Assembly: GCA_021209875.1 (NCBI GenBank)
Contig: JAGYVD010000008.1
Coordinates: 2,293,501 to 2,357,500 of the forward strand
Source: Rosellinia necatrix
Taxonomy: Eukaryota; Ascomycota; Sordariomycetes; Xylariales; Xylariaceae
Length of the DNA: 64,000 nt
Direction: 5' to 3'
Part shown: one piece after another, positions 13,599 through 24,452 of the stretch
Layout: every line of letters starts with the position of its first letter
Position numbering within the stretch: the first letter of the stretch is position 1
Made by a program: the position numbers and the translations under genes
Notes under the pieces: model-generated
The model's input: only the letters and a program-made list of their open reading frames with translations
What the model was told of the DNA's origin: nothing
Database searches by the model: none

Positions 13599-14273
13599 TC
13601 GAGGCACCAAATTTGCCATGAGCTCCATTTGTCGTTTACGGTATCAAGGTTACCTTTGTTCGTATCGAGCCGCCAACTTGCATGGGATTGCTTATTGGCG
13701 GCTTATTGGGGGCAGATTGGGGGCTTGATGCCGAGATTATTGACAGCACAGCCTCCTCTGTTGTTGAACTCGGTGCAGAGAGAGCGAGCAGTTGCATGAT
13801 GGTTATAGCCAGTGGTGCCCCGGCCTATATTTGTCCTCGTCATCCGCCTGTATCATCTCAACCACATGCTGGTGCTGGGGTCAAAATATGCGGCCGACTT
13901 GGCTGTTCCGTTGTTAGTACACAATCCGTTACCACGCTACCGTGTCGTGCATACACATCCGGCTTGGTGAGGCCATATTTAGTGTGGCCCTGTGGCCTGC
14001 CGCGAAGCCATCGGTGATCAGCCGGCGACTCAAGACAAGTGACGGCTCTACAAGCAACTGCAAAGGGGAGTTAGTTGTCTTTGGTTTGAAAACCGAGTTA
14101 CCTACCTAATCCGATAAGAACGCCCAGGAAGCTCAGGTCCGCGATCCCAACCAGCCGATGGCGCCACAGCGATGGGTATGATTACAACAATTGGTGAACC
14201 GCAAGACTCGCTGTTTCCGCTTGCTGGGTTTCGACATGTCCCGCCTGGAAACACTCGACTTGCTATGTATGCA

Positions 14274-14303
14274 CAACACATACACACACACACGCACACA
14301 CAC
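14274..14303. repeat. CA dinucleotide repeat
   Basis: Run of CA with two interruptions (ACACATACACACACACACAC and beyond), outside any gene. Confidence 0.8.
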
Positions 14304-15559
14304 CGCTGCTGCCCCAGCCCGAACTCTGCCGGTACCTATGTATCATGATCAAGGGCCCGGTCTCGCTTTGACGCCATCAACCGTATGATATTGCCTCCAA
14401 ACCCCTTTGAAGGGTTCCCGTTCCTACGTGCATTCTAGGTATCTAATTCGGTGGGTTTTAATTGAACGCCATTCCTCATACTCTCGCAGTAACGACATTC
14501 AATCCGTGCTAGAGCATGGCCATGATTTCCCACCCCCACCACCACTCGATTCCAACCAGGATCCGAAACAGTCTAGAATCCTTGGCAAGCCACCCAAGCC
14601 ACTGGTTTGCACCATACTGTACGCAATTATTTATTTACTACACCACGACGTATTATTTTCTCCCAGGTGGATAGATGGCGCCGTCTATCCCAACCTCCTA
14701 CCCAGCACGTGACAGACAACACAGCAACGTCCGACGTGTAAGAACATCGGTAGGTCATTGACGGAAACACGTGGAGATTTGGTTCCTCATTCCTGGTCCG
14801 TAGACGAGATTCGATGAGTTCTAGTTCGGCAGATGGGTGGCTTTGCCATAGTTATTGGCAATGAACGAAACGCGGTGACGATCGAAACCCCGATATTCCT
14901 TTCGCTTTCGGTCGCTTCCCCTGAAATCCTCCTTGGTCGCGCGCGAATCTGTAAATCGGATTGCGCCATAAGAACCGTGCGGCAGATGAGGCACAGAATC
15001 CGGGGTAGTCAAATAGGTTGCCAGGAACCACAGAGGCGCAGGGACCGGGTCAATCAGCGTGCGGGTTCAAAATGCATGTGCACGGCGTCGAATAAAATAT
15101 ATAACTGGTCCACACCTGCCAATCATCAAATCAACGTGACCGTCTGGCACGACATTATTTGTTCGAATATCAATCGATTATATCGCGACTTATCCAGTTC
15201 TATATGGGCAATCAATACGAGGCCCGGGGGACGGGACGACTCATGATATCTCGCAACATTTGGTGGTGACTATTTTTTGTGCGTTTCGCATCACGTCAAG
15301 CAGTGACTTGTGCGGCACCCAACCCTCAGCTGACTTGGTGGCGACGGGGAACGAAGCGACATTCAAATAGGCGTCAACGCACAGATTTTTTTTTCCCCCC
15401 GCACTCCGTGCTTGACATGTGCTCATGATGGCCTCCTCCCGGCCCAAGGGTAGGATTCTTTAAGCCTTAAAGAGACGGGATAATAGAGCAGGAGGGAAAT
15501 GCATAGTAAAACGAATGGGCGAATAGTACGCGCGCCAAATGCAGTGAACGAAAATGGGT

Positions 15560-15668
15560 AAAAATTAAATGGCCATCGGGGGAATCGAACCCTCAAGCCT
15601 AGCAATATTGAGTATGAATGCTGAATAATTATACTTCGCTGAATCACTATCATTACCGCTAGGCCATC
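15560..15668 (-). ncRNA. tRNA-like Pol III unit 1
   Basis: On the minus strand the unit runs GATGGCC-TAGCGGTAATG, through an AT-rich middle, to GAGGGTTCGATTCCC (B box GGTTCGATTCC, plus 15581-15591) and GGCCATT, then T5 at 15564-15560. The 5' GATGGCC can pair with the 3' GGCCATT. This copy is shorter than the other three, lacks their middle insertion and has a mismatch in the T-stem. I could not fold it into a normal cloverleaf, because 2-3 extra bases lie between the T-arm and the acceptor-like stem. It may be a diverged tRNA gene, a tRNA-derived element or a small RNA gene. Confidence 0.5.
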
Positions 15669-15877
15669 CCAATAAGGCCAGTAGATAGAAGATAGAAGAT
15701 CTAGGCGAGTTTATATTCCATTCGCTTCAGTCATCTCGGAAGTTTCCTTTAGCTGATTTATTTGTTTTTCGTGTCGCCGCAGGCCGATAGTAGTATATAG
15801 TTATTACTCACTCTATAAGTTTAAGCTATGTCGAGAATGAGGATAAGCGAGGGAGGGTGGGGGCAAAAATAGAAAAG

Positions 15878-16011
15878 AAAAAAATGGGCATATATGGCCA
15901 TCGAGGGAATCGAACCCTCGGGCCTAACGATATTGAATAATGATACTGAGTAAGCATACTTTCGCTAATCGCTAGGTTCGCTTGGGTGGGAGTCTCTACC
16001 GCTAGGCCATA
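15878..16011 (-). ncRNA. tRNA-like Pol III unit 2
   Basis: On the minus strand it has TATGGCC-TAGCGGTAGAG (A-box-like), then CCTAGCGATTAGCG, a middle arm, CGTTAGGCC, and a perfect T-arm GAGGG-TTCGATT-CCCTC (B box at plus 15906-15916). It ends GGCCATA, complementary to the first seven bases, and T7 follows at 15884-15878. GGCCTAGCG near the 5' end can also pair with CGTTAGGCC. It is the best-preserved unit for terminal pairing. The tRNA identity is not assignable. Confidence 0.55.
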
Positions 16012-16194
16012 CCAATGAGGCCAAAAGCCCATTAACTTAAAAAACCTATATTGTCATAGACAATGGCCAAGCAAGTCGCGATCTGTCCTCTACTGTCTGT
16101 ATATGATAAGTAGAACAACGGTGATTGTAGAATAATGAAACTCTTGACGTAATGCGAGACTGCACGATAAAATGGATGAAATAAAACAACAGGG

Positions 16195-16332
16195 AAAAAA
16201 AAAAAAAAGGTTTTATGTAGCCATAGGGGAATCGAACCCCTAGGCCTAACGATATTGAATATCAATACTGAATAATCATACTTTCGCTGGTCGCTAGGTT
16301 TTCCAGGAGACAGTCGCTACCGCTAGGCCATA
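16195..16332 (-). ncRNA. tRNA-like Pol III unit 3
   Basis: The organisation matches unit 2: TATGGCC-TAGCGGTAGCG, CCTAGCGACCAGCG, middle arm, CGTTAGGCC, T-arm AGGGG-TTCGATT-CCCCT (B box at plus 16228-16238) and GGCTACA. A T14 run on the transcribed strand follows (plus A-run 16195-16208), a strong Pol III terminator. The acceptor-like stem has one A-C mismatch and a G-U pair. Confidence 0.55.
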
Positions 16333-16539
16333 CCAATATGGCCAATGGGTATACAATCTTAAATTTTTTATATTCTCGTGAACGATGAGTGGGCCACTGG
16401 ATGAACTGTCCTGGGTTATATGGGATAGGATAAAAATGGTGATAGAGAAATTTCCCCATCATCTTCGATATATTATATATAGAAAGAAGAATTGAGTTGT
16501 TTGGGCTCAAAAAAGGGACTGGGAGGGAAAAGGCGTTGG

Positions 16540-16663
16540 AAAAAAAAAAGCTGTTTGTAGCCTCGAGGGAATCGAACCCTCAGGCCTAACAATGCTGAAT
16601 ATCAATACTGAATAAGCATACTTCGCTAGTCGCTAGGTCGCTCGTCATCACCGCTAGGCCATA
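16540..16663 (-). ncRNA. tRNA-like Pol III unit 4
   Basis: The first unit in transcription order. It reads TATGGCC-TAGCGGTGATG, CCTAGCGACTAGCG, middle arm, TTGTTAGGCC, T-arm GAGGG-TTCGATT-CCCTC (B box at plus 16568-16578) and GGCTACA, with a T10 run at 16549-16540. The stretch just upstream (CCTTATTGG, plus about 16664-16673) is conserved before all four units, so the duplicated block includes a little 5' flank. Confidence 0.55.
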
Positions 16664-18248
16664 CCAATAAGGCCAATAGGGCAAATAACTAACTCAACAT
16701 ATATCCCCATGGACAATGGCTGGGGCTGATGGCGTAGGTGTGGTTAAGTTTAGAGCCGCAGCAGCCTTTGACTACAAGGCTGACGTGTCTGAACCTAAAG
16801 GTCGGGAATATTGAAGTTTCTCGCTGTGCGGGCGATTGGGGTAAGGTGCTAATGATGCTTCGCGGATCAAGGTAGATTCGGATAGAATATATTAGTAAGT
16901 GAAACAAACACCATAGGGTATCTCTGGGGTCCCTTGAGGAAAGCTTAATAGCAGTGCCATAGCGGGATTTATGGGACACAATAGATGATATGATTGAACT
17001 GGGAGGTAGAGTAGACATTATAAATCATCCTTTGCCCGATGCCCCTGTCATGAGGCAGGTAGGAAGTAGATCTGGTGCTATAAGGATTAAATGATCGACG
17101 AATATGTATCCAATTCAATATCTTGGGTGGCTACATTTTATGCTGGGCGCGTAACCTACACCATATGACTGTGTCCTCAGTTGAGAAATTCTACGTTGTG
17201 TTGCCTATCATAATAGCTGGCTTGCTTCTGGGGGATGGGGGTAAGGGGCTGTGAATATCGTATCACGCCGACTGTACTGTGCCATTAAAATTGAGTATGG
17301 GCGGTTTGGTTGACTAAAATTATTCTACTACCTAGTAACTAGCCTGCTTCGCATAATGGAGTCAGTAAGAAGAAGTAGTTATGTATAAATATTTTAGGGT
17401 TTCATTGCCTCGCTAATGGCAGATCTGTTATATGATAATAACTTTGACGACAACATCTGGGTTCTTTAATTATCCATCCTAGTGTATGTATGCATATGCA
17501 GTTCTCGATGGCAATGGATCGCTACCAGTGAGAAAAGCAGATTAATTTGTAGTACCGTGGCTCGTGGCCGTTCGCTTGCAATGTGAAGCGCTTGGAGATG
17601 ACGAAGGGATAATTACTTCGTTAGCGTATCCTAATAGATGAAAATTGGTTCATAAAAGGTCAATGCGACGCGGTCCATGCCAATTCCCATCCTGACCTGG
17701 GGTCTTGGAATAGGATTCATTGTTGTTGGAACTTTCTTCAACACCCTGCGGCTTTGTTGGGGATTGGATGTTCTTGGGGCCAGCCCGGAAAGACCGGGGC
17801 GCTTGAGAATAGTGTGCCTCAAGACTCCTGGGAGACCTGGTTGGATGTGAGCTCTTACTTTCTGTTCATTCCGGGCACGGGTCCAGGATTAGATAGTCGA
17901 CACGGGCATCGGGTACAACTAGATTTAATTAAATTGTCTTGGCTGACTAGATGCAGCACCTTCAATCCCGTTCTGCATCAGATCAGATCAGGAAAACGTC
18001 TTCCACCAACCAAGTGCGCGCTCTCATATCCATCGCGCCCTACACTACTTCGACTCGGGACACGGATAACTAATCTCTCCTTTTTGCTTTGCTGTGCTGT
18101 ATACGAAACCCAACCATGCCACAACCACGGAACCGAGACTTCCACAACGTTGCTCGGCAGCGCAGGCAACGCAGGCAACGCAGGCAACGCACACACGCAC
18201 CCACATAGGCTCGAACCCTGCCTTTACTTACCTTATATACGTCCTACA
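16664..18248. other. gene-free region downstream of the AtuA-like gene
   Basis: I see no protein gene. The frame at 17754-18611 (+) runs into the antisense of the AtuA-like gene and is not credible. A three-copy 9-bp tandem repeat lies near its right end. Confidence 0.4.
18161..18191. repeat. 9-bp tandem repeat (GCAGGCAAC)
   Basis: Three perfect adjacent copies of GCAGGCAAC, followed by a CA-rich tail. Confidence 0.85.
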
Positions 18249-20399
18249 CTACATCTTGCTCCGCGGCCCCCCCCGCAGGAACTTGACGGGGACGGGGACG
18301 TGCACGGCGCGCAGCCACTCGGCGAAGCCCTTGCCGAGGGAGTCGAGGCGGGCGGAGCCGCTGACGCCGCGGCCGAGGGCGCCGTAGACGACGAAGTGGA
18401 CGGCGCGGAGGCGCGGGAGCTCGACGCGCTCGACGTGGAACCAGGGGCGCCAGTCGTCGCGCATCAGGCGGCGGAGCCGGTCGCGCGTCAGAAAGGCGCG
18501 CAGCCATTCCCAGACCTCCTCCTCCTCCTCCTCCTCCTCCTCCTCCTTCCCTTCCTCCTTCCCCCCTTCGTCGTCGTCGTTGTCGTCGTCGTTGAAGTCG
18601 ACGAGGCGTAGTAGTAGGGCCGCGCGCGGCGTGAAGCCGACGTTGACGTTGGCGCCCTTGTCGCCCGAGCGCGCGAGCGCGACGTCGCCGAGCGGCGTGT
18701 CCCGCGTCGCCCCGAACGACGCTAGCGGCCGCGGCGCCTCCGGGTCCCGGTCCTCGCGCGCCGCCAGCGCCTCCGTCGCCCGCGGCGGCCCGACGGCCTG
18801 CGGCGGCCCCGCCGACCCCCCGCCGGCCCCGATCACGGTGACGGTCTCGCGGATCCGCGACTGCGGCACGAGCGCCGGGAAGTACCCGAGGAACGGGACC
18901 GGCTGCGACAGCAGGCGCGTGTCCAGCGTGCCGTTGAGGCCGGGGAAGTGTTGCACTGTAGACGCGGCACGAGAGGAGGGGGGCGTTTAGTGGGATGGTC
19001 GTGGCAAAGAAAAAAAAAAAAGGGGGGGGGGAAGGAGGGAGAGAAGGAGGGAGAGAAGGAGGGAGAGAAGGAGGGAGAGAAGGAGGGAGAGAAGGGAAGG
19101 GGAAGGAGGGAAGAAAGAGGACTTACTGAAGGTATGCCAGAGCGCCTGATGGACGCGCCGCACGGTCTCGGGGCGCGCCGCCTGCACGAAGATGCGCAGG
19201 TACGTGGTGGCGGCCAGCTGGGAGCGCGGGTCGGGCTGGGGGACGCCGACGCGCTGGAACTCGAGGACGTCGATGTCGGCCGTGACGCCCCAGCGGTCGA
19301 GCTGGGCGCGCATCTGGGCCTCCTGGAGCTCGTACTTGCGGTCGGTGGCGAGGCCCGTGGCGTTGAGGGTGTGCTCGCCCTGCCAGCCGCCGCGGTAGAA
19401 GACGGCGAGCTTGGTCGTCGGCGGGGGCGGGCGGCCGCGGGCGCCGGACACGCGCACCCGGTGGCGGCCCGCCTGGCGCACGGCCACGCCCGCGAGGTCC
19501 GCCTTGACGTCGCTGTTGAGGTAGACGCTGCCCTGCAGCTCGTACAGCAGCTGGCACTTGACCACCTCCTCCGTCACGATCCCGCGCAGCGCCTCGTGCT
19601 TCGTGATCACCGCCGCCCCGTCCCCCGCCACCTCCGCGATCGGGCACCCGAGGTCCAGCAGCTGCGCCGTCGCGTACCGGTCGAACCCCGCGAAGTTGCC
19701 CCCCGTCCCGTACGTCGAGCACTCGATCAGGTGCCCGGCCACCAGCGCCCCCGCGAGCTCGTCGTACGCGTCGTCCCCCCAGCCGTGCCACCACTGCGCC
19801 GCGCCCATCACCGGCGACGCGTCCGCCACCCGCCCGCAGATGATGATGTCCGCCCCCAGTTCCAGGCCCCGCCGGATCGCGCGGCACCCCAGGTACGCGT
19901 TGGCGGCCACGATTTTCTTGTTCGGGTCTTCCAGGAAGTTGTCCGTGTCCTTTGCTAGCGTGATCCGATCGTTCTGGGAGTCGAAGTGCGGTAGCCGGCC
20001 CTTGCTATCCGGCTTGATGATGTCGTGAACTATTGGCAATAGATTGTCCCCTTCCACGTAGGCCACCTTGAGCTTGTATCCCTTTTCGCTCGCCATCTTA
20101 TGCGTGACCTCGGCTAGGCCCTTCGGATTTAACCCTCCGCCGTTGATGATGACCTTGATCCGCTTCTCGTCGATGGCCTTGAGAGACAGCCGAAGACCCT
20201 CGTAGGCCGAGGGCACGTAGCCGGGGTGTTCCCCTCTGGCATATGCCTCGGCATGCTGTGCTAAATTCGCCTCTGCTAGATAATCGCCGGTGATGACATC
20301 GATTGGACCGGCGGTCGCCTGCGTTAGCATCAGCTCGCCCGGATCCGGCGTCGCCCCGGAACAATTGGCAATGCGGATGGGCCGTCGTGCCGGAGCCAT
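18249..20399 (-). CDS. AtuA-family (DUF1446) acyclic terpene utilisation protein, peroxisomal SKM end
   Basis: Two exons, 20399-19127 and 18955-18249, give 659 aa. The intron (donor GTAAGT, phase 1) rebuilds the codon joining WHTF to MQHFPGLNGTLDTR. Residues ~6-430 are the DUF1446/AtuA core (IANCSGATPD, EGLRLSLKAID, NGGGLNPKGLA, CGRVADASP, CSTYGTGGNF). The C-terminal part is the smaller AtuA-like domain (RSGDKGANVNVGF...). AtuA is needed for citronellol/geraniol growth in Pseudomonas, but its reaction is unknown. The protein ends RSKM, a good PTS1, so import into peroxisomes is likely. An acidic run (DDDNDDDE, then ten consecutive Glu) interrupts the C-terminal domain and looks like a microsatellite expansion. 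The first ~170 codons have ordinary composition; the rest is extremely GC-rich. The ATG at 20399 opens the conserved block, and the frame upstream has no ATG. Confidence 0.9.
19010..19110. repeat. purine-rich 12-bp minisatellite in the AtuA intron
   Basis: About five copies of GAAGGAGGGAGA, preceded by A and G runs, fill most of the 171-nt intron (19126-18956). On the coding strand this is a long polypyrimidine tract between donor and acceptor. Confidence 0.9.
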
Positions 20400-21144
20400 G
20401 ATGCTTCTGGAAATTGGAGACCGGGGGAGGAGGAGGAGGAGGAGTCGCAAACGAACTAACACGTAGAACTACAGAAGGTTTAGATTAGGTTAAATGTTTA
20501 CTCCCGAGATACACCGAAGCTGAAGCATTGGAGAAAGATATCACAGTATATACTCGAGTGCACTACATTACCCCAATGCATGCATCTCTACGTGTCCCAT
20601 GGTTTCCTTGCTCCTCCAACCTGGTTCCAAGGCCACAAAAGAGTTTAGTGTGCCGTCGATACGCCTTCCACCTCCGCATGGGGTAACCGGGATGAGGAGA
20701 AGCCTCGGTTGAAACCAGGGTCGACTTGGTGTCGTTAGCTTTGTTGTGCCTCATTGGCGTTGCATTTCATTAGTCAAGCTATCTCGATCGTGCGAGGAGG
20801 TGCGTCATCGCAATATAATCTAAGTCTGATACTGGAGAAGACGTGTGCCGGTACATTATGTTACGCTGCTACGAAATGCACCATTAGCCTTTCAAGATAA
20901 TTCCTGAATGACTCGATGAAATTGGGAGATTATGGGCACGAATGTAGAGGCTGTTTAAGCTGCATAGGGGGCGCAGCGTGTTAGGTAAGAGTACCAAACA
21001 CCATTCATCGATTGCATGCCCACTAGCTCAGGTTCGTGCTATCTTAGTTCACAGTTCTCCCCACAATCTGGGAAGATCCATCCGGAAGACATTTCCGGGG
21101 GACTCTGATAACTACTACTTAACCTAGGCACTTACACCCTGTCT
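20400..21144. other. intergenic, upstream of the AtuA-like gene
   Basis: The AtuA-like gene has a CT-rich leader on its own strand next to 20400. I see no other element. Confidence 0.4.
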
Positions 21145-23356
21145 TCATCCCCCCCCTCCTCCCCCGGCAACACGGCACAACCTCCCGTTCTGGGAATTGG
21201 GATACCCGTCCACGGCGCGCACGGCCCAGCCCTCGCTCCCGACCGTCGTCGGGGCCCAGAACACGCCCTCGGGATCCCACCTCCGCTTGACCTCCAGCAG
21301 CCGGCCGTAGTGGGCGCCGTAGAAGGCCTGCTGCCAGTCCGGCTCGCCCGGGTCGCCCTCGTTCATGTACGACCCCGCGCCCGGCGACACGTCCCGGAGC
21401 AGGGTCATGTACCCCTGCATCAGCGCGTCCCGGTCCGTCGCCTGCTGCGCCGTGAGTCCATCCGGCTGCACGTCCATCAACATCGCGTGCATCCGGTTCC
21501 GCCGCCAGGCCGGGTTCACTGCGCTGTCGCTGCCGGGCCACTATCTCCCGCGTTAGTCAATTGCCGCCAACCTTGTTCGTGTTTGCGTGTGCGTGTGCGT
21601 GTGTGTGTATTTCTCGATAGCCGTTTTGTATGTGTCCCTTCCCCATTACGTAGCTCGCGAGAAGGAAGGTTCAGAACATATAAGGCGAACTAGAACAACA
21701 ACCAATAAACAATAGACTACTGGCCTTGGGGGGAGGGGGTGGGGGGGGAATAAGACAAAAAAGAAACTACTCACGCCTGCCACTTGTTCCGTCGGTGATG
21801 TCAAGGTGCCGTGGAAGTAGAAATTGTTCTCGAACCCCCCTTCCACAGCCGTCCGGATGGCCGCCATGGTCCGGTTGAACAGGCCGTCGTCCTCCCAGTT
21901 CTCACGGGGCAGGAGGCGGGACCTGTATCTGGTGTTGACGGGCCGGTCGCCGGTCCCGCCGCGCGGGGAGCCGTACGGGGCGGCGGGCCGCACGGCCGGG
22001 TTCGCGACGCTGCCGACGCCCGCGGCCGCGAGCGCGTCGTAGAGGGGCTGCATGAGGGCGAAGGCGGCGGCCGGCGCCAGGCCCGGGAAGGCGCTGCTGG
22101 TCGTGAACCGGAACGTGCCGTTCGCCATCGGGTAGATGTAGCTGAAGCCGTACCCGCCCGCGTCGAGGATCCGCGCCGCGAACCGGTAGTACGAGCCGAC
22201 CCCCCGCCAGAACGTCGCCGCGTCGCGCACCGCCCCCGCCGCCGTCCCGTCGCTCGACACGATCAGGCTCAGCGACGACGACGCGACGCTGATCGGCGCG
22301 TACGCCTTCATCACCACCGATGTGATGATCCCGTAGGTCGCTGCTTCATGTTAGCCGCCCGCCCGACCGGTCCTGCGTTTTTTTTTGGGGGGGTGGGGGG
22401 TGGTGATCACCTCCGCCTCCGCCTCGCATGGCCCAGAACAGGTCCTGGTTTGTCAGGGGATCGGCGGTCACCAGCTCTCCCGAGGCCGTCACCACCTCGA
22501 GCGAGAGCGCTTGGTCCGCCCCGAGCCCGTACGTCGAGGTCACGGTGCTGTGTCCGCCGGAGCTCAACCACCCGCCGCTGCCCCCGACCGTGCTGCACCC
22601 GGCCGCGACGACGGTGATGTTGTTGGCCGCCATGAGGTTGTACACCTCCCAGCCCTCGACGCCGGATCCGATGCGGACTGCCATTCCGCTGTATTGGCCG
22701 ATCTTGTAGGAGGGGATGAACTCGGTGCTTTTCAAGTAATGTGTCCAGACACTTATCGACCCAGCGCCGACCGATCTTCCTCCGAAATCATGTCCCGTAT
22801 TCCTGTTGAGCAACGATCAGCTAGCTCAATATCTGGTTAGGGTAGCATTCATGGAGTATTAGACAGACTTGATAATCAATCGGATGTTCTTAGCTCTTGC
22901 GAAGCTTACGGCAGCCTGGACGTGTCGCGCAGCGGTAGCATTAACTACATATTCAGGGAACCCTCCGCGGGTGCAGTTCCCGACTGGCGTAAGGGTCGCT
23001 ATGCACGAACTTCCCTGTGTCCATTGCGCCAATTCGGTGAGGGGATCGTTGAGCCAGAATCTCGTCGAGGTGGCGCCGCTGACTAGGAATTGACATTGGG
23101 CCTGGTCATAGTCGGGACCGGGGTAGCAGACTGAGGCTGCTGGCTTGGGATGGAGCAAGACCCCGTCGATGGATGTGTTCAGTCGTGCCCATTCGCTCTC
23201 CGATGGCCATTCAGCATCGCCCGGAAAGACCTTGCATTCCTGATCTGCACGGTTGGATGGTATCGCTCGAATTGATTCTGTACGTGCCACGGCACAATTT
23301 ATACTGTATGCGAAGAATAAAAGACAGAGGAGGAGATGGGAGTGTGGTCGATACAT
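21145..23356 (-). CDS. secreted FAD-linked oxidase, berberine-bridge-enzyme type
   Basis: Four exons, 23356-22869, 22802-22411, 22340-21775 and 21540-21145, give 613 aa. A signal peptide (hydrophobic residues ~7-24) predicts secretion. The FAD-binding (PCMH) fold shows KNTGHDFGGRS, with His167 in the usual 8-alpha-histidyl position. GCSTVGGSGG follows with Cys232 in the usual cysteinyl position, then SSGGHS, so the flavin may be doubly attached. The C-terminal BBE motif is present (MNEGDPGEPDWQQAFYG, then KRRWDPEGVFW). Family members oxidise alcohols, sugars or secondary-metabolite intermediates using O2; the substrate here is unknown. The first donor is an unusual GTCTGT, but the phase and the restored motif support it. 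The gene lies head-to-tail with the AtuA-like gene. Exons 2-4 are markedly GC-rich and exon 1 is not. Confidence 0.9.
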
Positions 23357-24452
23357 TGCCTGTTAGGGGATCGAAGTAGACTGGGTGTTGATAGCAAGCT
23401 GGAACTCGCATGAGGTTCTTAGTGAATGTGGCCCTTGGCAACGGAATCCCCGAGACTCTTTTATTCTCCCCAAGTGATCAACCTCGTCATCACATCTTCC
23501 CTGGTCGGCTGGCGGCCGGGCTTCAACCCCCGCGGGGCGGTCCTAGAGCTGGCCCATTAATAAGGAATTGGAAATTCTAGGGGAGGGACGGTCCCACCAC
23601 TCACGGAGATGCGGACAGCAGAAGATAAGGCATCACGGCGCTACTTATGGCCGCGAGAGCAGCAGGCAGCGCAGTCGCGATAACGGACATGCCCCGGGAT
23701 GGTGACATCGACGTAACTCCGACACGGCTCGATGTCCGTGGTCGCAACCATGGGTTCGGGCCAGACCGTCCCTCTGGATCATCACCTTCTCAGCTCACCC
23801 GCTGGCGCCAATGAGGGAACGGGGTCTTTTTAGGCTAAACAGGGCAGCGCAAGGCAGGCGAGGTGCGAGGTCCGGATTGAAACTGCCAGATGGGGGAAAT
23901 GATCTTCAAGGCTGGATATTGGAGATGGATTGGTAATACGTTCTCATGCTACCTACCTTTGACGACGTGATTGATGAGGCGTGTTGTTTGTTATCCGCTA
24001 CGACACATTGGACATGAGATCGGGCACGGGCTATGGATTATCTAGAGAGGGAGTATGACATGTTTAAATGTGATAGGTAGGTGAGGGTATGGAGGGGCTT
24101 GGTTTAGCAACTTCCTTTACGAGTGATGTCGGTGTGACTATGATAGGGTGACGTCCATGGCCTCGACTGTGGTCGATGCGAACGCTGAAGAAGTCCTCAC
24201 AAATCCATGCACTTTGGGACGGGAACCCGGTAATCACCAAGTCAAAAAAAAAAAAAAAACGGCTGTCGTAACGTCATATTAGCTAGCCAATGATCTAAGT
24301 ATAGGCAAATTTGTTTCTTTTAATAGACATGGTTGTATGGGTGCGTGAGTCCGCTGTTCTACGCGCTCCCAATTATAATACACTGGGAAACACTAGCGAT
24401 GCGAGGCCGCCTCAACCGGTCTAGCGTTGACAGAATTCTTCTATTGGATACT
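23357..24452. other. intergenic
   Basis: This holds the promoter side of the FAD oxidase gene and the 3' flank of the phosphotransferase gene. A poly-A run sits at 24245-24259. No gene is seen. Confidence 0.4.

Larger units (their letters stand above)
10407..15559. other. 5-kb gene-free region with simple repeats
   Basis: The first ~700 bases are purine-rich on the plus strand, so pyrimidine-rich upstream of the WSC gene, which fits a fungal promoter and leader. Frames at 10480-10785 and 10790-11338 (-) are translations of this tract. Beyond that there are TACCTAGGTA-type repeats (11751-11775, 12895-12960), a TTGTATT microsatellite and a CA repeat. I see no protein gene. Confidence 0.4.

Noticed and set aside
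15568..16663. Annotating the four Pol III units as standard tRNA genes
   Set aside because: I could not place a 7-bp acceptor stem directly next to the T-arm or define an anticodon in any copy, so no isotype is assigned.
18948..19958. 336-codon plus-strand frame opposite the AtuA-like gene
   Set aside because: It starts in the intronic minisatellite and reads antisense through a conserved gene.
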